A DNA stretch of 64,000 nt, taken from Stentor roeselii. Taxonomy: Eukaryota > Ciliophora > Heterotrichea > Heterotrichida > Stentoridae. Positions 46,047-54,980 of the stretch are shown one piece after another. The stretch's first letter is position 1. Every line of letters starts with the position of its first letter. The notes below the pieces were generated by a model, which was given only the letters and a program-made list of their open reading frames with translations, ran no database searches and was not told the origin of the DNA. Position numbers and translations under genes: made by a program. The DNA lies in NCBI GenBank assembly GCA_006503475.1, contig RSEH01000184.1:1-64000 (forward strand). Reading direction: 5' to 3'.

Positions 46047-46538
46047 CACCCACTTCGGAGCAAAGCTTTGGCTCAAGTAATTAAAATAAAACTGCGGGTT
46101 CGCCAAAGACACATCAAAACCTCTGCAAATCATGCAATTCAAATACAAATGTGAGTAAGTCGTAAAAGGAGGATTATCAAAAAACACAACTCGTCCTTCA
46201 ACAACATCCTCTTCATTTAAAATCTGATGACAAACCTGCACCATATGCGTCACCAAAGAACAATTCATCTCTTCAGAGTAAACATTTTTAATATGCTCAC
46301 GAGTGACAACATAAAAATGCTTTTCACATAAAGGTTCTTTACTTTTAAAAGCCACTAAACTTTCACTTTCAAAAGAATCAATAAGCCTAGTTCTAACAGT
46401 TCCATTCACAACAGCGCATAAGTCACAAAGGTCTTTAGGAGAAGAGTCAAAGACTTCATGTCCAACTGAACTAATGAAATAAAGAATCACGCCCCATACA
46501 AGTGCTAAAAAGGCCTGTGAAAGTGAGATGGCAGCCAT
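46035..46538 (-). CDS. Secreted HIT-domain-like protein (HINT3-type) with eroded His triad
   Basis: 167 aa. MAAISLSQAFLALVWGVILYFISS is a signal peptide or anchor. The rest follows the HIT fold order: CDLCAVVNGT (the C-x2-C start), FYVVTREHIKNVYSEE (in HIT proteins HxLVxPKxHI), LVTHMVQVCHQIL, and FFDNPPFTTYSHLYLNCM, matching the HINT3/aprataxin pattern GFHxPPFxSxxHLHLHV. The catalytic HxHxH is here HLYLN, so two of three histidines are gone; nucleotide hydrolase activity is unlikely. A secretory leader on a HIT protein is unusual. The last codons (VLGC and stop) come from the CCCTAACA motif at the array end. Its ATG is 5 bp from the ATG of the divergent nuclease. Confidence 0.6.
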   Translation of the reverse strand: MAAISLSQAFLALVWGVILYFISSVGHEVFDSSPKDLCDLCAVVNGTVRTRLIDSFESESLVAFKSKEPLCEKHFYVVTREHIKNVYSEEMNCSLVTHMVQVCHQILNEEDVVEGRVVFFDNPPFTTYSHLYLNCMICRGFDVSLANPQFYFNYLSQSFAPKWVLGC

Positions 46539-46543
46539 TTATA

Positions 46544-47419
46544 ATGTTGATTTTTTACCTGCTCGTTCAAAGTGCCCAGGCCTGGTGGTGCAACGGTCAC
46601 ATGACAGTTGCAATGGTGGCACAGCTGGACCTTCAAGCGAACCATCCTGAAATTTACTCAACGGCTCAAGAGATCCTGGCCCCTATGAGTGGAGCTTTAA
46701 CTCACGGAGTCGCTAACACCTTCGTCGAGTCAGCTTGTTGGCCTGATGTGATAAAGCAATACAATTTCAATGAGTTCACCAATGCGCACTTTATTGACAG
46801 GCCTTATAATCCTCAAGGAATGATGAACGCTTCTGGGGCTGAGGAAAATGTTGTCTTTGCTATCAATAATTTAGTTGTTACTTTGAAGGCTCAGACTGTT
46901 CAGACTGCGCCATTGGAAACTTCTATGTGCTTGAGGTTCTTGATACATTTTTTAGGGGATATTCATCAGCCTCTTCATTGTGTCAGTCTTTGGAATAAGG
47001 TCTTTCCTAGTGGAGACCAGGGAGGGAACTTGTTTCCTATTCAGTTTACGGAGGATATCACTGAATTGCATGCCTTGTGGGACTCTTGCATTGGAGTTTA
47101 TGATAATGATTTGAGCTTACCACTTAATGATAGCTCTTGGGATGTCCTTCAGATTTGGGCTCAATCGGCTATGAATAATTATACAAGAGAGGATCTGAAA
47201 AATGAACTGATGGTCACTGATTTTAATAAGATCAGCATTGAAAGCTTCATGCTTGCTAAGGCTTATGCTTATGAAGGAATTCAAATGGGAGGAACACCCA
47301 GTCAAGAATACCTTGAAACTCGATGGGCAGTAGTTCAGAGACAATTAGCTTTAGCAGGTTACCGACTTTCAGATCTGCTTTACAGAACTTTATCGAAACA
47401 AGTAAGTCTGAATGATTAG
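46544..47419 (+). CDS. Secreted S1/P1-type single-strand nuclease
   Basis: 291 aa from the ATG at 46544; no upstream in-frame ATG exists. MLIFYLLVQSAQA is a short signal peptide ending AQA, so the mature protein begins WWCNGH, where Trp1 and His bind zinc in P1 nuclease. Other ligands are visible in order: CWPD, NAHFIDRP, FLIHFLGDIHQPLHC (His, Asp, His), GGN and ELHALWDS. The C-terminus AGYRLSDLLY matches the family end. The trinuclear-zinc enzyme degrades single-stranded DNA/RNA and 3'-nucleotides; in ciliates it probably acts in food vacuoles or outside the cell. All nine ligands seem intact. It converges on the ubiquitin-like gene with 8 bp between stops. Confidence 0.95.
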   Translation: MLIFYLLVQSAQAWWCNGHMTVAMVAQLDLQANHPEIYSTAQEILAPMSGALTHGVANTFVESACWPDVIKQYNFNEFTNAHFIDRPYNPQGMMNASGAEENVVFAINNLVVTLKAQTVQTAPLETSMCLRFLIHFLGDIHQPLHCVSLWNKVFPSGDQGGNLFPIQFTEDITELHALWDSCIGVYDNDLSLPLNDSSWDVLQIWAQSAMNNYTREDLKNELMVTDFNKISIESFMLAKAYAYEGIQMGGTPSQEYLETRWAVVQRQLALAGYRLSDLLYRTLSKQVSLND

Positions 47420-47427
47420 TTATTAAT

Positions 47428-47658
47428 TTAAGCCGATGGAAACCTAAAAACAAGATGAAGAGTGGATTCTTTCTGTATTCCATAGTCACGAAGTAGTCTA
47501 GAATCTTCGAGTTGTTTTCCAGCAAATATAATCCTCAAATGTTGAGGATACAGTCCTTCTTCTTCAAAAATCCTTTCTTTAAGTTCCAGTATCGATTGAG
47601 TCGGGCAGACATCAACAAAAAACCTTTCACCAGTAATGCACTGTATAAATACAATCAT
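47428..47658 (-). CDS. Ubiquitin-like protein of exact ubiquitin length without diglycine tail
   Basis: 76 aa that align with ubiquitin end to end without a gap. [20 protein letters not shown] and [11 protein letters not shown] are nearly ubiquitin. Lys27, Lys48 and Lys63 are kept; Lys6, 11, 29 and 33 are replaced. The Ile44 patch (Ile44, His68, Val70) is kept, so ubiquitin-binding domains might still bind. The tail is RFPSA in place of RLRGG, so it cannot be conjugated through Gly76. No processing extension or fusion is present. It may be a soluble decoy or regulator; expressed pseudogene is the alternative, though the frame is intact and starts after GATTATAAAGA. Confidence 0.88.
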   Translation of the reverse strand: MIVFIQCITGERFFVDVCPTQSILELKERIFEEEGLYPQHLRIIFAGKQLEDSRLLRDYGIQKESTLHLVFRFPSA

Positions 47659-47694
47659 TCTTTATAATCCCAATCTCTCTATAATAACAGTTAA

Positions 47695-49014
47695 ATGAAC
47701 CAGGCAAAAGACTCTGAACTAAACCTAAATCTCGCTCATTCAATTCCAGTTCATAAGAAATCAAAGTCTGCCCTTCCCCAGGCAGTGCAACTATCAGCCT
47801 TCGGGTCAAGCACACGAAAAGTATCAAAATTCGACATAATCGATCCTTTGAACTTCAAAATGACAACTCCAGGTCCTGGCAACTACACCTTATCCGACCA
47901 GTTCTCTCATAGATCTCAGTATTCAATGACAAATCACAGCGAAATCGAATGTCAGTACTTAACTCAAAAGCACTTCCAAGACCCATCAGCTAAAATTTCA
48001 TTCAAAAAAAAAACTCACTCAACAAGTTCTGATTTGAACACAACTCGTCCAAAAGAACCTCAAATTTCATTTCCTAAGTCATCAGCTGAGCGAGGTCTAT
48101 GGGACTCAAACAATTACTACCATCCTTACAAGCTTCCCGATAAAAAAAATCCAGGTCCAGGAGCTTATGAAAAACATTATCAGCCCATAAAAGGTGAAGT
48201 TTTTTCCTGGATCTTCAAGTCACAAAAGGAAAAATTCGACGAGTTTGTCCCTCGAGGTGTGGGTCCAGGTAGCTACTCAGCTGAAAGTCCTCGAAAACTG
48301 CCTGACTGGAAGCACTTCGGTTCGAAAGCCCAAAGAAATTGCAAGATAAAACTCGATGATTCAGTAATTCTCGCCCCTTCTCCAGATGCTTACACGCCTT
48401 ACGTGCCGGGGGTGAATCACAGTTCGACTTACGTGTTTAATTCAGGATCAAAGCGAGGATGTCAGACTTTTCCTCCAGAGTCAGTGGGTCCAGGTGCTTA
48501 CATATTAGAAAAAGGTCAGAGCCTTTTGAAACCTGTCACTTTTTCCAAGACTGAAAGAGAAAAATTCGAGTATTTTAAAGGAAAAGAAGGAGTCGGCCCT
48601 GCTCATTACGTGAACAGTAAAAATCATGAACCTTCAAGTAGAAGTTGTTCATTTGAACTTTATAGTGAAAGGTTCTACCCTGTTGATAAGACTGGAGTTT
48701 TTTTAATTCCTGAAGATGAAGATGAGAGGGATGATGTGATTGTCAATGAAAAAGTCTTTGTGAGGAAAAGAAATAAAGTTCCTTTTAACTCGAGTGTTGA
48801 AAGATATGCGAAAACTCATGAAACTTGGATTAAGAAGAAAGTTGCTCCTGATCCTGGAGTTTATGATGTAAAAGATTTGAGGAAAATCGGGTTTCATTCT
48901 AATCAGGCTTCAAGGTTTCAGTCTCCAGATAAGAAGGTACCTGGACCTGGGGAGTATGAATTGGCTCAAAGTCTTTTGAAACCTGTTAAGGATTCGTTTA
49001 AAAGTAGCTTTTAA
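47695..49014 (+). CDS. SHIPPO/STPGR-repeat ciliary protein
   Basis: 439 aa. At least six Pro-Gly repeats of the SHIPPO type: TPGPGNYTL, NPGPGAYEKH, GVGPGSYSAESP, SVGPGAYILEKG, GVGPAHYVNS (degenerate), DPGVYDVKD and VPGPGEYEL. These repeats mark outer-dense-fibre/CIMAP-like proteins that line ciliary doublets or link to microtubules. The spacing of 40-60 residues is regular. Start is 36 bp from the divergent ubiquitin-like start. It heads a run of three + genes separated by only 14 and 15 bp. Confidence 0.88.
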   Translation: MNQAKDSELNLNLAHSIPVHKKSKSALPQAVQLSAFGSSTRKVSKFDIIDPLNFKMTTPGPGNYTLSDQFSHRSQYSMTNHSEIECQYLTQKHFQDPSAKISFKKKTHSTSSDLNTTRPKEPQISFPKSSAERGLWDSNNYYHPYKLPDKKNPGPGAYEKHYQPIKGEVFSWIFKSQKEKFDEFVPRGVGPGSYSAESPRKLPDWKHFGSKAQRNCKIKLDDSVILAPSPDAYTPYVPGVNHSSTYVFNSGSKRGCQTFPPESVGPGAYILEKGQSLLKPVTFSKTEREKFEYFKGKEGVGPAHYVNSKNHEPSSRSCSFELYSERFYPVDKTGVFLIPEDEDERDDVIVNEKVFVRKRNKVPFNSSVERYAKTHETWIKKKVAPDPGVYDVKDLRKIGFHSNQASRFQSPDKKVPGPGEYELAQSLLKPVKDSFKSSF

Positions 49015-49028
49015 TGTATTTCTTGTAA

Positions 49029-49676
49029 ATGAATAAATTTTTTAAAGACTTTGGAAAAAAACTTGATTCTTTTGGATATTCGAAATTTTACTTGGGGATC
49101 AACTCAGTTGAAAACTCGATGAGCATGACTTCGACTTATGTGGTTTCTTCACTTCCGATTGTTGCTGGAGGGATAATATCATTATTCGGAGCTTCAACCC
49201 AATCCATTCCATTATATTTACCAGATATCGCGTTGTATTCATTTTTATACTCAGGTGTTCATTCCGTATTCCTAGCTTCATTACACTCTGGTTTCGGTCT
49301 GATCCTGCACACAGAGACCCTGATGGACAAGAAGTCATTTACGAATTTCCAACTAATATATCCTTACATATTTCCATTCCTATCAGCTCCTTTGATATAC
49401 ACTTACTGGTCATGTCCCTTTACTCAATTCAAGAGTTTATTTTCAATAGCAGGAGTATCCTCACTGTACCTCGGCATTCTATTATTCGACTATTTCTACG
49501 TGAACTACAAGAAAACCCTTCCCCAATGGTACTTTAACTTAAAACTCAAAACAACTGGCGTCGCTTTATTAGGCCTGTCCTTTCTTTTCATTGCACTTCT
49601 CTCCAACCCTGAAGTCTTCACCATTCCCAGCAAGAACTTCCCTCTAACCCTAGAAGAAATCAGAGCTTTAACCTAG
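49029..49676 (+). CDS. TMEM69/DUF3429-like mitochondrial-type membrane protein
   Basis: 215 aa with about five membrane segments (residues about 38-57, 66-90, 108-125, 133-152, 172-192). ALYSFLYSGVHSVFLASLHS recalls the YGAxILSFLGGxHWG block, and LPQWYFNLKLKTTGVALLGL the LPxWYxxLRxxLT block of DUF3429/TMEM69, a family of bacterial inner-membrane and mitochondrial proteins of unknown role. Assignment rests on these two blocks. Codon use changes abruptly after about codon 45 (49.17 kb). Confidence 0.55.
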   Translation: MNKFFKDFGKKLDSFGYSKFYLGINSVENSMSMTSTYVVSSLPIVAGGIISLFGASTQSIPLYLPDIALYSFLYSGVHSVFLASLHSGFGLILHTETLMDKKSFTNFQLIYPYIFPFLSAPLIYTYWSCPFTQFKSLFSIAGVSSLYLGILLFDYFYVNYKKTLPQWYFNLKLKTTGVALLGLSFLFIALLSNPEVFTIPSKNFPLTLEEIRALT

Positions 49677-49691
49677 ATAAGTATTAATAAA

Positions 49692-50237
49692 ATGCAAGAA
49701 GACAAACAAGTCTCACAAAATCAATCAATCCGAGTCATTATCAGAAAAAAGGCTCTCAAAATTCCTATTTTTCTTCATAATCCTCGCAAAGCAAATCGAA
49801 ACGAAACTGACACATTTCGCGATGTTCTGAAATCTCAACAGCCTTCCAAGGGCAAGGTCATTGACATCAGGTCGAAGAATGCAGTGCCTAAACTTCATAT
49901 TTTGAATGTTTCTACTTACAACTTCAGTCAAACTCCTACTCCTAGTAAAGACTTGAAGACTTCTTACTTCAGCCAAACTTATGACACCCCTGGGACTGCC
50001 AAACACACTTCTCATACTTTAAGCGCTGATTATCGAGATCAGGTCAGGACTGCTTATTCGAATACGAAAAAAACTTTGAATTCTGGACCTTGCTCTAAAG
50101 TTGGAAGCCTGGTGAAGGTTTTTAAAGAGAAAATTACTATGAAAGACTTGAATTTGAACCTTCCTGAGATTATTAAGAGTAAAAAAATGAAGAAAAGAAT
50201 CAGGTATAAACCGAATTTTGTTGAGTCTCTGTTTTAA
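49692..50237 (+). CDS. Hypothetical basic protein
   Basis: 181 aa, start after TATTAATAAA, 15 bp behind the TMEM69-like stop. Lys/Ser/Thr-rich and probably disordered, with TYNFSQTPTPSKD...TSYFSQTYDTPGTAK showing an internal Y-F-SQT repeat. No domain. Third gene of the tight tandem run. Confidence 0.6.
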   Translation: MQEDKQVSQNQSIRVIIRKKALKIPIFLHNPRKANRNETDTFRDVLKSQQPSKGKVIDIRSKNAVPKLHILNVSTYNFSQTPTPSKDLKTSYFSQTYDTPGTAKHTSHTLSADYRDQVRTAYSNTKKTLNSGPCSKVGSLVKVFKEKITMKDLNLNLPEIIKSKKMKKRIRYKPNFVESLF

Positions 50238-51048
50238 GGATAGTAAATAGGAGTCATTTGATTGTATTTAAGGATGTTTGAGGATTTGAGTTATTTTTGG
50301 GAAAAGTCTGGAATATGACTTAGGTTTTAGATGGCTTGAAAAATAGGTGAAAATATTGGAAAATAAGAAAATGTTGAGGAATATGGTCTTTAGAGTGATT
50401 GAAGAAATTTGAAAAAGATGAGTTTTAAGACTTTTGAAGGCATGGTGGGAAAATAGAAGGTTATCAATAGGATAATGTTTTAGAGTATTTTTTGTTGATT
50501 CATTTTTTGTGCAAGATTTTTAGAAGACCTCAGAAAAATGATCATTAAAAGAAATACAAAAGGTTTCTAAAGATTTATCAGTCTTTAAAAAAGTGTAAAA
50601 AAAGGTAAATAAAAGCTTGAAGTTAAATCCTCAGACTTCTTTATTTGAGGATTAGTTTTACTTTAGTGATGCTCTGGTAAGACTAAGAATTATTTAAATT
50701 GAGCAAATAATTGATTGAAAGAAGCTTTTAGAAAACTTTGAAATAAAGGCTAAGTTTTGTTTGAAGGAGAAAATTATTTAGAAATAATGAAGAACCTTAA
50801 TGTTTGTCTCATTCTAAAATATCAGAGTTTTTTTCCCAGCGATAATGACCCACTTTAGAATACTTTAGTCAACTAAAGGAGAAAATGACAAGATAAAGTT
50901 TAATACCTTTAGATGAAGGTGAAAGGTAAAGAATATCGAAATTGCATTCTTAGCTTTAAAAAGGTTTAAAAGGCTCGTGGCTACAAAATAACTTGTTTTT
51001 TATTCAATATATTCAAATAAAGAGTGAGCGACTAACTCTTTTTATTTA
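50238..51048. other. Intergenic gap between convergent genes
   Basis: About 810 bp. Most of it (50240-50760) is purine-rich and C-poor on the + strand. No coding frame, RNA gene or repeat recognised. Confidence 0.6.
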
Positions 51049-52857
51049 TTATAGCTCGTTTTCGGTTTTGTTATAAGGAATTAAAGGAAGCTTCAGTATT
51101 TTAACTTCCTGCTTCATGATCTCAAAAACATTTTTCGCATAAAAGTCCTGAACATCCAAAGGTTCATGTCTAAATGTGTGAAACTCTTCATCCACATATG
51201 AAGTATCCAAAAAAGTCGGAGCTCCAACAGACGTTTCAACAACAGCTCTTAAAGAGCTATCATTTCTATTGCACTTAAACACAATTTCAAATTTTCCAGT
51301 CTTCCTCGCCAAGAACTTATCAACCATATCAAAAACTTGAAATTTTTCATCATAAGAAAAATCAGAGTCCGCAGTTCTTTTCGGACAAACTTTATCAATT
51401 TTATCAAAATTTTTAATGAAATTACAAAAATCACTGTAAAGTTGACTTTCCTTAATTTCAATCATTTTTCTCAATCTCGAAGTTTTATGAACATCGCAAT
51501 AAGGCCCAATCAAATCAAAGCCGCTATGATTTCTTGTATACAAAAACTTCTCCCTCGAGCAAAGTGGATGGAAAAAAGTGCGACATTTAGGTGACAAGCA
51601 TTTAATGCAAGCTCCTTTGTTAGTCATACAAATCGAGCAAGTTTCAAGAAATTTTCTTTTTTCAATGATTTTTAAGTCAATATTTTCCATTTCAAGTTTA
51701 TTTTTGATACAACTTGGGTCAATGTGAGTAGCGCAAAAAACATGAACCCAAAGATTATCAGATTTCGAAAAGTTTAAATGTGAGAGAAAGTTGAAATGTT
51801 TTGAATAATGAGTAGTTGTCGGCTTTAACACCCCTGAAAGAACAGGGCACAATGCACAAGTCTTGATAAGTTCAAGTGAAACAGAGTCCCTCGCCCTGCA
51901 CATATGGCAAATCCAATCATCTTTCCCAGTCAAACTAATTCCATAGCACTGCATATGTACCTTAACCAAACAATTTTTACATTTAACAATAAGATCATCG
52001 TCTTCATAGTCAAACTCCTGACAAATCTCACAAATATCGTCACCATCATCAGGCTTCTCAGGTTTCACATGATTTTCCATAAATGCAATGAAATCCTTCG
52101 AAGTCTTCTTAACATGCACAGAGCGACAGTCAGCAGTGAGAAGTTCTTTTTCATTAAACTTGTACTTCGAAAAACCAAGAGAAAGCTTTCCTGGAACTAG
52201 TTCTTTAAACAACTTCAAATTTCTAAGTCTCCAAAAATTATAATCTTTTGATAAAGTCTTCGCTGTCGCTGTAAGCCAGTTTTTTTCTTTTTTCACTTTA
52301 GTGACTTTCACAGGTTTAGGGTGAATCAAAGGAAACTTGTAAATTTTCGGATGATTAAAGTACTGAGAATTGATCAATGCCCAAAAAATATGCCCATGAC
52401 TTGAATTTGCAGCTTTTATTTCACCTCGTTGTTCTTTATAGTCCTCAAGTTTTGATTCTTCAGTTTGAATGTTGTTTGCGATTTTCTTTAAAAAAGCGGA
52501 ATAATTGAAAGCTTTTTCCTTACTCGGCTCTTTTTTATCCTTTTTGATTTGAGTGTGTGAAGGACATTTCAAGTCTTCAAATGAAAGTTTGTTGCTGTGT
52601 CGTTGATGGCAAAAGAAGTGGAAAACGTTCTGGCATTGGTCTTCTTGGCAAAGGATATTCAGACCATTACATCCGCAATAAATGCAGGATTTTTCTTCGA
52701 GGCAAGACGAGTGGTACTTCCCGTTTGATGAGAGTTTTCCTTGGTAGCCGAGGATTTTGTCGCATAAGACGCACTTGGATGCGTTGATTATCAGAGTTGT
52801 TTCTGTGAAGAGGGACTCGTATGTACTGCTATTGTCGCTGCTTATTAGATCGGACAT
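51049..52857 (-). CDS. PHD-zinc knuckle-extended PHD chromatin protein
   Basis: 602 aa. An N-terminal Cys/His cluster CVLCDKILGYQGKL...CIYCGC...FCHQRHS (about 28-85) resembles an extended PHD. Residues about 278-325 form a PHD finger: CEICQEFDYEDDDLIVKCKN, CLVKVHMQCYGI, WICHMC. It is followed by CALCPVLSGVLKPT, LWVHVFCATHI, CSICMTNKGACIKCLSPKC and FFHPLCSREK, i.e. the zinc-knuckle plus extended PHD (PZP) module of BRPF, JADE and AF10 proteins, which reads unmodified histone H3 tails and binds DNA. No bromodomain or PWWP domain is present. Likely a subunit of a histone acetyl- or methyltransferase complex. Confidence 0.92.
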   Translation of the reverse strand: MSDLISSDNSSTYESLFTETTLIINASKCVLCDKILGYQGKLSSNGKYHSSCLEEKSCIYCGCNGLNILCQEDQCQNVFHFFCHQRHSNKLSFEDLKCPSHTQIKKDKKEPSKEKAFNYSAFLKKIANNIQTEESKLEDYKEQRGEIKAANSSHGHIFWALINSQYFNHPKIYKFPLIHPKPVKVTKVKKEKNWLTATAKTLSKDYNFWRLRNLKLFKELVPGKLSLGFSKYKFNEKELLTADCRSVHVKKTSKDFIAFMENHVKPEKPDDGDDICEICQEFDYEDDDLIVKCKNCLVKVHMQCYGISLTGKDDWICHMCRARDSVSLELIKTCALCPVLSGVLKPTTTHYSKHFNFLSHLNFSKSDNLWVHVFCATHIDPSCIKNKLEMENIDLKIIEKRKFLETCSICMTNKGACIKCLSPKCRTFFHPLCSREKFLYTRNHSGFDLIGPYCDVHKTSRLRKMIEIKESQLYSDFCNFIKNFDKIDKVCPKRTADSDFSYDEKFQVFDMVDKFLARKTGKFEIVFKCNRNDSSLRAVVETSVGAPTFLDTSYVDEEFHTFRHEPLDVQDFYAKNVFEIMKQEVKILKLPLIPYNKTENEL

Positions 52858-54239
52858 ATGATTAATTATTGAAGATTAAGGTCAAGGATTTTATAAACTA
52901 CGGAATTATTATAAGATTTGAAATTAAAGGATTAGGTGAAGGAATTTATTTGTTATGATTTAAAGGTGATTTTATTTCGTTGATTTTTTTTGTGATTTAG
53001 GATTTCTTAATAGACTTTTCGAAAAATTATTTAGAGATTTGAATAATTTTTGATGGGAATAGGATTGGAAAATGATTAGAGTAAAATTTTAGAGATATTG
53101 GTTTATTATGGATTTAGAGTTTTTAGGGAAATAGGAAAAAGTTAGGAAGTTGATTTTTTATGAGGTTGGGATATAGTAGCAGCTAAATAATCAGGAATTT
53201 AGTTCCAACTCAACAATTAGGAAGAATTTTTATAATAAGTGGTGCTTGAACCAAAGAATTCAAATATGATTGTATAGTTTACATTTGAGTGAGGAAGAAA
53301 TATCAGAGTTCTTTATCTCAAATAAAAACTAAAAATTCATCTGCAATGATGTACGGAATCTCACTCAAATTAATAATAGGATACTTTCAAATTCTTAATT
53401 AAATTAATCAAGATAAATCAAGGGCAAGCGAATAGAAATTAGCGAAGAATTGTAAATATTGATATTTCTTGACTTGGGCTCTGAAATCTAAATTTTCAGG
53501 GTGATTCGCAGGACAAAGACACAAGAAAGAAGAAGGAAATCTAGTATTGTTATTGAGCAGGTTAATTGGTGATTATACTTCAGGATAATAATGGCCTGCA
53601 AACTGGTTCACCTCTTTATCAATTATGATTATAGTGCTTTTTAAATTTTTTGATAATAGTGATATAATTTCTTATTTTTCCACAAAATAAAAACATTTAA
53701 TCCTTTACATATCCAGGCCTGGTTTCCTGGATTAAATGACTCTACTATAAGGAAAATATTCAAAATAATAATTACAATAATTGGTATGAAATGACATCAT
53801 GATAACACATTCTCTGAATAATATAAAAGGACATCTATCTATATTTAAAGGGGGAAATTGTATGATTCTAATAATTTATGATAATTATTTACTTTAGATT
53901 GCACAATATTTCATATTTACTTGATTTTAAGTCAAAATCTTATAATAATTAGTTCAATACTTTATTATTTTAGAACTGATAATTCCCTTCTTTTATTCTA
54001 TAAGATTTATCTAGGGAATAGTATTTTTAATTTAATTAAAGTCTTTAGAGAAGTGAAAAATTATTACCCTTATAATTTAATTTATAATGATATGTATAAA
54101 CATCATTTAAAAATTGAAAGAAATCTTGATTGGTTATAGCATCAATCGATCATTCTTTTCGAAAAATAATGTATCTCATTTTAGTACATAAACCAATATA
54201 AGTCCTAAATATTTTATTATTAAAATTCTTATCTACTTT
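52858..54239. other. 1.4-kb AT-rich gap
   Basis: No gene supported. The left 300 bases are C-poor; 53500-53580 and 53690-53740 are slightly GC-richer but have stops in all frames within about 20 codons. A 72-codon A/T-only frame near 54 kb is considered chance. Confidence 0.6.
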
Positions 54240-54980
54240 TTATAAGTTCTTCTTGAAATTATTTACCCACCTACTTTCCTGAAAGTTTTTAAAGCTAAAG
54301 TACCCAGTTTTCCATTTTGAATAAATTATTTTATACAAGTTGTATCCCCAATAAAAATAAAGAGCTTGTATAAAGTAATTAATGTAAACCAATATCTTAG
54401 ATGATTTCCAATAATATATATAGTGAAAGATAAGTATGATTCTCATGATTATTTTAGTGCATAAAAAGCTAAAAGCATAAATAATATCCATAATAATAGC
54501 GAATTTTGTATTTTGCTGATTATAAGATTTCAAAATTTCTCTTATCATTGAAAAGCAAGCTGATTGTTCAACAGCAAAATACTCGAAAGTAGATTCCATC
54601 AAACCCGCCTCCAAATAAAAAGTAGCTGAAATAATAGCAATTCCAATAATATGATGAAAAATCATATCCATCTCTCTTTTCTTTTGCCAAAAAAAGATCC
54701 AAAATCCATCTGCTAAGTAAAAACTGATTTCAATCAAATTGATTAAAGCCACCCTTTCAAGGTTAATTCCTTGATTAGAGTAAAATAGATAAAGTTGATA
54801 AGAAACTAAAGGAAATATTAGCAAGGCGTTGATTAATCTTACAACTTTTCGAACCAACATTCCATAATCTAAGATTTCTGGATTTTTTGTAAGTGTAAAT
54901 GAAGTCAGAAAGAATATAGAAATCCAGACGAGTGATAACTCTGAAATTGTTTGTATCGAGGGTTTTCTCAAAGCTTCCAT
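54240..54980 (-). CDS. TLC-domain membrane protein
   Basis: 246 aa with six or seven membrane segments. FYLADGFWIFFWQKKREMDM followed by IFHHIIGI matches the TLC (TRAM-LAG1-CLN8) core, including the paired His of LAG1/TLCD proteins. The family includes ceramide synthases and TLCD lipid regulators; the LAG1 DD motif is not clear, so a TLCD-like lipid role is more likely than ceramide synthesis. The gene is much richer in ATA, AAT and TTA codons than its neighbours and sits alone between long AT-rich gaps. Start follows GGTGAATAA. Confidence 0.75.
   Translation of the reverse strand: MEALRKPSIQTISELSLVWISIFFLTSFTLTKNPEILDYGMLVRKVVRLINALLIFPLVSYQLYLFYSNQGINLERVALINLIEISFYLADGFWIFFWQKKREMDMIFHHIIGIAIISATFYLEAGLMESTFEYFAVEQSACFSMIREILKSYNQQNTKFAIIMDIIYAFSFLCTKIIMRIILIFHYIYYWKSSKILVYINYFIQALYFYWGYNLYKIIYSKWKTGYFSFKNFQESRWVNNFKKNL

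Noticed and set aside
45520-46050. Considered a CRISPR-like array because of regular repeats.
   Set aside because: Units are contiguous copies of a gene start without unique spacers, and the organism is a eukaryote.
53921-54139. 72-codon + strand frame in the AT-rich gap.
   Set aside because: Composition is that of surrounding non-coding DNA (Ile/Asn/Tyr/Leu only), there is no proper start context and no domain.
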